Below the pieces are notes generated by a model. It worked only from the letters and a program-made list of their open reading frames with translations, was not told the origin of the DNA and did no database searches. A stretch of DNA of 64,000 bases from Halonotius roseus (lineage in GTDB: Archaea; Halobacteriota; Halobacteria; Halobacteriales; Haloferacaceae): assembly GCF_006861655.1 (NCBI RefSeq), contig NZ_SESI01000003.1, positions 124,001 through 188,000 on the forward strand. Reading direction: 5' to 3'. Below are positions 57,956-64,000 of the stretch, in pieces. Positions within the stretch are counted from its first letter, which is position 1. Each line of letters opens with the position of its first letter. Position numbers and translations under genes: made by a program.

Positions 57956-58204
57956 ATGAATAATACCCAGTTAGCAGACCGTGACGATCGGTTGCTCCGA
58001 GAGTACGACTACGAGACCGAGTGGGTACTCGCCGCCGACCTCCCTGTCGATGACGACAGCGTGCAGTACGACACGATCGGCGACACCCTGATCCTCGTAA
58101 TCGACAACGACGGGCAGGTCTCCGAGACCGAACTCGACCTTCCCGGCTCCGACGCGGACGTAACGGTAAACAACGGTGTGCTCACCGTGCAGGTGGACAA
58201 ATGA
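57956..58204 (+). CDS. Hsp20/alpha-crystallin-like small protein (DUF7127-like)
   Basis: 82 residues, an alternative GTG one codon upstream. The sequence [40 protein letters not shown] and [14 protein letters not shown] follows the beta-sandwich of Hsp20-type proteins, ending with the VNNGVLTV motif. It lacks the N-terminal arm and IxI tail of classical small heat-shock proteins. It overlaps the Cdc48 gene by four bases (ATGA), a coupling typical of functional partners. It may deliver or present substrates to Cdc48. Confidence 0.82.
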   Translation: MNNTQLADRDDRLLREYDYETEWVLAADLPVDDDSVQYDTIGDTLILVIDNDGQVSETELDLPGSDADVTVNNGVLTVQVDK

Positions 58205-60474
58205 AACTAACAGTCAAACCAATCAAACAGAAGGACGCCGGCCGCCGACTGGCCGCGATCGACCGTGTGGCAGCCGACGAACTCGACCTTTCGGGCGGGG
58301 ATTTCATCCGTCTTGAAAGCGATGACGGCACCGCGATCGCCCGGGTATGGCCGGGCTACCCCGAGGATGACGGCACCGGTGTCGTCCGGATCGATGGTCG
58401 CCTCCGCAGCGAGGCCGGCATCGGCATCGACGACACCGTCGCCGTCGAGAAGGCTGACATCCAGCCGGCCGACCGGATCACGATCGCCTTGCCCCAACGG
58501 CTCGGCATCCGGGGCAACATCGACTCGCTGATCCGCCGTGAGCTCGGCGGCCAGCCGGTTACCCAGGGCCAAAGCGTCCGGCTTCCGCTGGGCTTTGGCT
58601 TCATGGGCGGCCAATCGCAGGCCGTCCCGCTGAAGATCGCCTCGACGACGCCGTCGGGCACCGTCGTCATCACCGATGACACGGCCGTCGAGATCGCCGA
58701 ACAGCCAGCCGAGCAGATCGCCGACGCGCCGCCGGCAGCCGCCGAGGGATCGGCGGAGGCACCAAACGTCGCCTACGAGGACATCGGCGGGCTCGACGAG
58801 GAACTCGAACAGGTTCGAGAGATGATCGAGTTGCCGATGCGACACCCCGAGCTGTTCAAACGCCTCGGCATCGACCCGCCGAAGGGCGTCCTGCTGCACG
58901 GGCCGCCGGGCACCGGCAAGACCCTGATCGCCAAGGCCGTCGCCAACGAGATCGACGCCTCGTTCCACACGGTCTCCGGGCCGGAGATCATGTCGAAATA
59001 CTACGGCGAAAGCGAAGAGCAGCTCCGTGAAGTCTTCGAGGAGGCCTCCGAGGAGGCCCCCGCGATCATCTTCATGGACGAGCTTGACTCCATCGCGCCA
59101 AAACGCGAGGAGGCTGGCGGCGACGTGGAACGCCGCGTCGTGGCCCAACTCCTGAGCCTGATGGATGGGCTCGAAGACCGCGGTGAGGTCGTCGTCATCG
59201 GCGCGACCAACCGTGTCGACGCCATCGACCCCGCCCTGCGCCGCGGTGGTCGCTTCGATCGGGAGATCGAGATCGGCGTCCCGGATCGAGAGGGCCGCAA
59301 GGAGATCCTTCAGGTGCACACCCGCACCATGCCGCTCGACGAGAAGATCGATCTCGACGTGTACGCCGAGAACACCCACGGCTTCGTCGGGGCCGACCTC
59401 GAAAGCCTCGCCAAGGAGGCTGCGATGAACGCACTCCGGCGGATCCGCCCGCGGCTCGATCTCGAAAGCGACGAGATCGATGCCGATATCCTCGAATCAA
59501 TCGAGGTGTTGGAATCCGATCTGAAGGCCGCGCTCAAGGGTATCGAGCCGAGCGCGCTCCGTGAGGTCTTCGTCGAAGTCCCCGACGTGACCTGGGAGGA
59601 CGTTGGTGGCCTCGAAGACACCAAAGAGCGGCTCCGGGAGACGATCCAGTGGCCGCTTGAGTACCCCGAGGTCTTCGAGGAGCTCGATATGGCCGCCGCA
59701 AAAGGCGTCATGCTGTACGGCCCGCCAGGCACCGGGAAAACGCTGCTCGCCAAGGCCGTCGCCAACGAGGCCGAATCGAACTTCATCTCGATCAAAGGCC
59801 CCGAACTGCTCAACAAGTTCGTCGGCGAGTCGGAGAAAGGCGTCCGCGAGGTCTTCAGCAAGGCTCGGGAGAACGCCCCAACCGTGGTGTTCTTCGATGA
59901 GATCGACTCGATCGCCTCCGAACGCGGCCAAAACTCCGGTGACTCCGGCGTCGGCGAGCGCATGGTCAGCCAGCTGCTGACCGAACTCGATGGGCTGGAA
60001 TCGCTGGAAGATGTGGTCGTCATCGCCACCTCGAACCGCCCCGACCTGATCGACTCCGCGCTGCTGCGGCCCGGTCGACTGGATCGCCACGTCCACGTAC
60101 CGGTGCCCGACGAGGATGCCCGCCGGAAGATCTTCGCCGTCCACACGGCCGAAAAGCCGCTGGCCGACGATGTCGATCTCGACCAGCTGGCTCGCAAAAC
60201 CGATGGCTACGTCGGCGCGGATATCGAAGCCGTCTGCCGTGAGGCCTCGATGGCCGCCAGCCGGGAGTTCATCGGCAGCGTCAGCCGCGAAGAGGTTGGC
60301 GAATCCGTCGGCAACGTCCGGGTGACGATGGAACACTTCGAGCACGCCCTCGACGAGGTTCAGCCCAGCGTCACCGAGGAGACGAAACGCCACTACGAGG
60401 AGATCGAACGCAACTTCAACCGCAGCGAGGTCGACGACGCTGACGATCCGGTCGTCGGCGAAGCGTTCCAGTAA
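58201..60474 (+). CDS. cdc48: Cdc48/p97-type AAA+ ATPase
   Basis: 757 residues. N-terminal double-psi barrel and second N subdomain (about 1-185; [20 protein letters not shown]). D1: Walker A GPPGTGKT at 234-241, Walker [10 protein letters not shown] at 289-297. D2: Walker A GPPGTGKT at 507-514, Walker [10 protein letters not shown] at 562-570, and the arginine-finger region [19 protein letters not shown]. The C-terminus is acidic. This is the archaeal homologue of p97, an unfoldase that extracts proteins and can feed the proteasome. Coupled to the Hsp20-like gene. Confidence 0.96.
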   Translation: MKLTVKPIKQKDAGRRLAAIDRVAADELDLSGGDFIRLESDDGTAIARVWPGYPEDDGTGVVRIDGRLRSEAGIGIDDTVAVEKADIQPADRITIALPQRLGIRGNIDSLIRRELGGQPVTQGQSVRLPLGFGFMGGQSQAVPLKIASTTPSGTVVITDDTAVEIAEQPAEQIADAPPAAAEGSAEAPNVAYEDIGGLDEELEQVREMIELPMRHPELFKRLGIDPPKGVLLHGPPGTGKTLIAKAVANEIDASFHTVSGPEIMSKYYGESEEQLREVFEEASEEAPAIIFMDELDSIAPKREEAGGDVERRVVAQLLSLMDGLEDRGEVVVIGATNRVDAIDPALRRGGRFDREIEIGVPDREGRKEILQVHTRTMPLDEKIDLDVYAENTHGFVGADLESLAKEAAMNALRRIRPRLDLESDEIDADILESIEVLESDLKAALKGIEPSALREVFVEVPDVTWEDVGGLEDTKERLRETIQWPLEYPEVFEELDMAAAKGVMLYGPPGTGKTLLAKAVANEAESNFISIKGPELLNKFVGESEKGVREVFSKARENAPTVVFFDEIDSIASERGQNSGDSGVGERMVSQLLTELDGLESLEDVVVIATSNRPDLIDSALLRPGRLDRHVHVPVPDEDARRKIFAVHTAEKPLADDVDLDQLARKTDGYVGADIEAVCREASMAASREFIGSVSREEVGESVGNVRVTMEHFEHALDEVQPSVTEETKRHYEEIERNFNRSEVDDADDPVVGEAFQ

Positions 60475-60508
60475 TCCCCTCGCGCGGTTTCAGTTATCCC
60501 TGCTAATT

Positions 60509-61960
60509 CTATTCGAGTGTCTGATCCTGTGACGTGAGCGCAACGCCGGTGATCTCGAAGCGCGCGCCACCATCGGTGCCATCGGTCGCGCGGATCTCCC
60601 AGCCATGGGCTTCGACGATCCGCTCGATGATCGCCAGCCCGAAGCCGGTGCCCTGTTTATTCGTCGTGAATCCGGTTTCGAAGATCTGTTCTTGTTTGTC
60701 CTCGGGGATCGGCTCGCCGTCGTTTTCGACGTAGAACCCCGCGTTGTCGTCGAGGATACCAACAGTGATCGTCACATCGTCGCCGCCGTGCTCGATAGCA
60801 TTTCGGAACAGATTTTCAAACACCTGACCCAACCGGATCTTGTCGGCTTCGATGCGGACGTTCGTCTCCGCTTGCAGTGTGGCGGCCCCGTGGTCGATGT
60901 TGCTCCAACTCGACTGGATGATGTTGTCGAGGACGACCGAGTTCATGTCGGTCACCTCCTGGCCTTCTCGGGCAAGGACGAGGATCTCGCTGATCAGCGT
61001 CTCCATCCGGTCGAGCGCGTTGGCGACCGTTTCGAGGTGGTCGCTGTCGGCCTCGTTGCGCGCCATCTCAAGATAGCCGTCGGCGACACTCAGCGGGTTT
61101 CGGAGGTCATGGGAGACGATCGAGGCGAAGCGTTCGAGCCGCTCGTTTTTCGCGCCGAGTTCAAGCTCCCGTTGCTTGCGCTCGGTGATATCGTGTGTGA
61201 AGCCGGCGATCCGAACCACGGTGTCGTCCTCAACGATCGGTTCGGCGTGGGATTCGACCCACTTCCAGTCGTCGCCCGACTCAATCCGGTACTCAATATC
61301 CTGGGTGTACCCCGCAGAACACCGTTCCATCGCTTGCGTGAGGTCGTCAACATCGTCGGGATGGGTCGCCTGAAGGAACGATTCGGGATTCTCAGACAGG
61401 TTTTCGACCGACTGCCCGAACATCGTCTCATACCGGGAGTTGATATACTCCAGTTCCGACCAGTCAGCCGAGAAGATCCACAGAACATCGTTGGTGTTCT
61501 CGGCGAGTTCGTGGAGTTGCTGTTCGGTGCGGGCGGCGACGGCCTCGGCACGTCGCCGGTCGACATGAGTGGTGATCTTGTTGGCCAACAGCGTGTACTG
61601 TTCTTTGATCCGCTGTTTGATCACATAATCGGAGACGCCGGCGGAGATCGCCTCGCTGGCGATGGATTCACTGCCGGTATCGGTAAACAGAATGAACGGG
61701 ATATCCGGATCGACAGCCCGGGCCTCCTCAAGCACCTCCAACCCCGTCATCTCCGGCATCATGTAGTCGCTGATGACACAGTCGACGCCGCTGTCGGCGA
61801 CGATAGCCGCAACCTCGTCGGGGTCGGTCGTCCACTCGACGGTAAAGCGGTCGGTTTCCGCCGTGAGGTTGTCGGTCACCATCCGGGCGAAATCTGGTTC
61901 GTCGTCGACATGGAGAATATGGATGTTCTCGGACGGGGTACTCGATGAGAGATCAGTCAT
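60509..61960 (-). CDS. Hybrid sensor histidine kinase: receiver-PAS-HisKA-HATPase
   Basis: 483 residues. The receiver domain (about 12-125) has the acceptor D65 in CVISDYMMPE. The PAS domain (about 150-262) ends in VRIAGFTHDITERK. HisKA has H284 in FASIVSHDLRNPLSVADGY. The HATPase has N387 (NLFRNAIEHG) and the G2 motif GTGFGLAI at 437-444. The receiver at the N-terminus is a common haloarchaeal order and lets the kinase be controlled by another kinase. No cognate regulator is next to it. The long upstream frame extension is rejected. Confidence 0.93.
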   Translation of the reverse strand: MTDLSSSTPSENIHILHVDDEPDFARMVTDNLTAETDRFTVEWTTDPDEVAAIVADSGVDCVISDYMMPEMTGLEVLEEARAVDPDIPFILFTDTGSESIASEAISAGVSDYVIKQRIKEQYTLLANKITTHVDRRRAEAVAARTEQQLHELAENTNDVLWIFSADWSELEYINSRYETMFGQSVENLSENPESFLQATHPDDVDDLTQAMERCSAGYTQDIEYRIESGDDWKWVESHAEPIVEDDTVVRIAGFTHDITERKQRELELGAKNERLERFASIVSHDLRNPLSVADGYLEMARNEADSDHLETVANALDRMETLISEILVLAREGQEVTDMNSVVLDNIIQSSWSNIDHGAATLQAETNVRIEADKIRLGQVFENLFRNAIEHGGDDVTITVGILDDNAGFYVENDGEPIPEDKQEQIFETGFTTNKQGTGFGLAIIERIVEAHGWEIRATDGTDGGARFEITGVALTSQDQTLE

Positions 61961-62078
61961 GCTATCGAAGTTGCTCACTGCGAACGGCGGTGTTGCAACT
62001 GGATTGAACGACAGGGTACAAATCTCTAGTGGATTTACTCGGTGGAAACACAGAGAAGGAACCTTGCTCAGTTGACAT

Positions 62079-63236
62079 CTACGCCGGCAACCGGCCGGCG
62101 CGTTCGAGTCCGCCGAGTACAACGACCGTCGCAACAAGCACGAGTGCCGCGGCGGTGAACACTGTCTCGTAGGCGAATCCGACTTCAATCAACTCACCGA
62201 CAACCGAGGAGCCACCCGATTGGGACAGCATCCAGACGGAGCTGAAAACGGCGTACGCGCTCCCGCGAGCCGAGTCCGGCAGCGCGGTCAGAATGTAGGC
62301 GTCGGTCGCCGGGAACAGCGCGTGGATGACAAAGCCGATCAGCGCGGAGCTGATCGCTAAGGCGACGAGCCCGTCGAAGGCGACGACCAACAGCAGACAG
62401 CCGGCGAAGGAGGCGACGATGCCGAGCAACAGCGGCACCGACGGGAGGTCGTCGGCCAACTCGCCGGCGACGAAGAAGGCGGGGACGCCCGCGGCGAAGA
62501 CGATCGTCAGCATCGTCGAGGCCTCGTTCGGCGAGAGCCCGCGAGACTGCATGTAGAGCTCGTAAAAGTTGAACACGCCCTGCCAGACGAAGACGGCGAC
62601 GCCGGCTAAGGCGAGGGCGGCGAGGATGATCCGCCACTCCGAGCGCGCGCCGGCCAGCAGCGACCGGTCGGCCGCCCCCGCCGCGGGCATCTCTGTCCGC
62701 CGGGCGACAACCACGGTGGCGACGGTGACGACGGCGGTGCCGACGGCGATCGCCCACAGCGAGAGCCGCCAGTCGACCCACAGCGAGACGGCGACCAGCG
62801 GCGCGGCCGCGACAGCCGCCACCTGGTTGGCCGCGCCGTGGATCCCCATCACGCGGCCGACGCGATCCGGAAACAGCTCGCTCAACAACGGGTTCGCCGC
62901 GACGAAGTAGACGCCGGATGCGGTGCCCATGAAGAACGCACCGATCATCAGTTGGCGGACGGTCACCGCCGCGCCGGCAGCGGCGGCCGACAGCGCGAGG
63001 ATCGTCCCCGAGACGATGACGAGGTAGTGGCGTGGGACTTTGGTGAGCAGCCAGCCCGCCGGCAGTCGGAGTGACGCGCTGCCGACCCACGCGAGCGTGA
63101 CGATGAGGCCGGCGGTCGCCTCGCCGATGCCAAACTCGGCGATGAACACGTCCAGCAGCGGCGCGAAGATGATCCTGGCGAGGTTGAGGAAGAAGACGAG
63201 CCCACACAGCGAGCCAAAGAGGCGTCGGCGACTCAC
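62079..63236 (-). CDS. Major facilitator superfamily transporter
   Basis: 385 residues, GTG start, about 12 membrane helices. SLRLPAGWLLTKVPRHYLVI resembles the MFS loop between helices 2 and 3, VYFVAANPLLSELFPDRVGR is in the middle, and LFPATDAYILTALPDSARGS follows later. It lies divergently near the MazF-type pair. The substrate is unknown; resembles bacterial MFS exporters. Confidence 0.85.
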   Translation of the reverse strand: MSRRRLFGSLCGLVFFLNLARIIFAPLLDVFIAEFGIGEATAGLIVTLAWVGSASLRLPAGWLLTKVPRHYLVIVSGTILALSAAAAGAAVTVRQLMIGAFFMGTASGVYFVAANPLLSELFPDRVGRVMGIHGAANQVAAVAAAPLVAVSLWVDWRLSLWAIAVGTAVVTVATVVVARRTEMPAAGAADRSLLAGARSEWRIILAALALAGVAVFVWQGVFNFYELYMQSRGLSPNEASTMLTIVFAAGVPAFFVAGELADDLPSVPLLLGIVASFAGCLLLVVAFDGLVALAISSALIGFVIHALFPATDAYILTALPDSARGSAYAVFSSVWMLSQSGGSSVVGELIEVGFAYETVFTAAALVLVATVVVLGGLERAGRLPA

Positions 63237-63330
63237 AGCTAGGCTTTGCTCGTGAGGGTTTCAAGCGTTCCGAACTCCGGATTCGTCATCGCAGCGACCA
63301 GTCGGAATTTCGACGCAGAGATAGCTGCTG

Positions 63331-63672
63331 TCAGCCTTCAGTCGGCGGTTCGAGATATGTCTCTACCGCGGCAACAACGCGCTGGACGAACGATTCGGTG
63401 AGTCGGCCCTGTCGGCGGACGAGTGCGGCGTGTTTCGGCGAGGCCACTGTCCACGGTGAGGCGTAGCTCTGTCGCGGCATTCCGCCCTCAACCCAGTCGG
63501 CGTCGTCGATTGAAATACCCGCATCGTGTGCTGTCGTCGTCAACGTGACCGTCATATACTCCTCGTCGCAAAACGGGTGGCGGTCGTTGTTCAGGATGAG
63601 CCACGGTCGAGGGTTTTCGACTGACTTGAATGGATCTGGGCCCCAGACAACATCGCCACGCCGGTAGCTCAT
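63331..63672 (-). CDS. MazF/PemK-type toxin
   Basis: 113 residues. SYRRGDVVWGPDPFKSVENP and RPWLILNNDRHPFCDEEYMT match the MazF/PemK barrel start; TVTLTTTAHDAGISID, and SPWTVASPKHAALVRRQGRL give later strands, with the conserved Ser-Thr and the Asp/Arg positions. MazF toxins cut mRNA. Its start overlaps the stop of the HTH gene (ATGA). The start at 63672 is preferred because it is the family start. Confidence 0.8.
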   Translation of the reverse strand: MSYRRGDVVWGPDPFKSVENPRPWLILNNDRHPFCDEEYMTVTLTTTAHDAGISIDDADWVEGGMPRQSYASPWTVASPKHAALVRRQGRLTESFVQRVVAAVETYLEPPTEG

Positions 63673-64000
63673 CCAAGATCCTCCTCGACAGCGTGTTCCA
63701 ACCACTCGTCCATCTTCTCGGGCCCGAAACGGTCGTTCGCGGTTTGCGTACTCTGGGCGAAGCTGGTGTAGGCCGCCACATCGTCGGCCTCACCCAGTGC
63801 CCAGTAGGTGCCCCGGTGTCGAACGAGCCCACGATCTTCGAGCCGCGAGAGCACGACACTGATACTCCCGGTTTTGACTCCAGTCGCCTCGCGAATCTCA
63901 CTTTGCGTGAACGCTTTGTCGGGATGGACAGCGAGAAATTCCATGACACGGTCAGCGTTGGTCTCGCCGTCGTGCTGGAGGCGGTCATCGGGTGCTGATT
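63669..64000 (-). CDS. HTH-type antitoxin/regulator, start outside window
   Basis: Winged-helix protein of at least 110 residues. An internal ATG at 63944 would give 91 residues, but the frame continues to the right edge (ISTDDRLQHDGETNADRVME), so the true start is probably outside. FTQSEIREATGVKTGSISVV and LSRLEDRGLVRHRGTYWALG form the HTH and wing. It overlaps the MazF-type gene by four bases; expected to bind the toxin and repress the operon. Confidence 0.72.
   Translation of the reverse strand, partial: SAPDDRLQHDGETNADRVMEFLAVHPDKAFTQSEIREATGVKTGSISVVLSRLEDRGLVRHRGTYWALGEADDVAAYTSFAQSTQTANDRFGPEKMDEWLEHAVEEDLG

Noticed and set aside
60605..61948. 447-residue plus-strand frame opposite the histidine kinase
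   Set aside because: No motif; the minus strand encodes a complete kinase.

Overview
The window looks like a chromosomal segment of a halophilic archaeon (class Halobacteria). The evidence is high GC content with strong third-position G/C bias, an acidic proteome, archaeal promoters (TATA boxes, several leaderless starts), Tat signal peptides with lipoboxes, and haloarchaeal families (TBP, a HalX-type response regulator, HalOD1, Lsm-eL37, Cdc48, DacZ). I cannot fix the genus. Most of the window is ordinary core chromosome with small accessory patches. I see no rRNA, CRISPR array or complete insertion sequence.

Layout. 1-7255: Rad25/XPB-type helicase (cut by the left edge), a zinc-finger-like protein, tbp and dnaJ separated by four 23-bp direct repeats, a MutS-family ATPase and an M24 peptidase. 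7256-9783: small accessory genes (HalOD1, cohesin-like, VapBC with a palindromic operator, winged helix). 9985-20353: tyrA, an Rsm22-like methyltransferase, an eight-bladed PQQ-type propeller, msrA, an MFS transporter, a Tat-exported metal/DyP-like pair, DsbA, a ferredoxin and a methyltransferase. 20411-27313: cytochrome oxidase subunit III and membrane partners, then signalling genes (receiver protein, DICT, a large coiled-coil protein, wHTH). 27589-30988: purA, three perfect 24-bp repeats, purD, a hexapeptide acyltransferase. 31022-37699: ion homeostasis and cyclic-di-AMP (two RCK_C membrane proteins, an RCK_N potassium channel, MgtE, MscS, DacZ). 37786-43086: thiol-redox export, MFS, a 680-base gene-free stretch and a flavoprotein. 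43138-44657: a small module (DUF6884-like plus GIY-YIG-like) next to a tRNA-Leu whose 3' end is duplicated. 44787-48568: deacylase, a RimK-retropepsin fusion, an AMP-binding-like protein, lsm and eL37. 48569-49890: an AT-rich insertion with one membrane protein. 50176-64000: purF, DUF420, a second tRNA-Leu, MBF1-like, an AIR-synthase-like protein, HAD, panB, an Hsp20-like/Cdc48 pair, a hybrid histidine kinase, MFS and a MazF-type toxin-antitoxin pair cut by the right edge.

The strongest leads are: (1) a dispersed structured element in three copies (5786, 13496, 56603), always on the same strand and ending 43-47 bases before a start codon, one copy expanded by four perfect hairpins; (2) the tRNA-Leu 3'-end duplication beside the DUF6884/GIY-YIG pair; (3) the ion/c-di-AMP neighbourhood, where the channel lacks RCK_C while divergent neighbours carry it; (4) the AT-rich membrane-protein island between eL37 and purF; (5) the RimK-retropepsin fusion. 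All family assignments were made by eye from translated sequence, without database searches.
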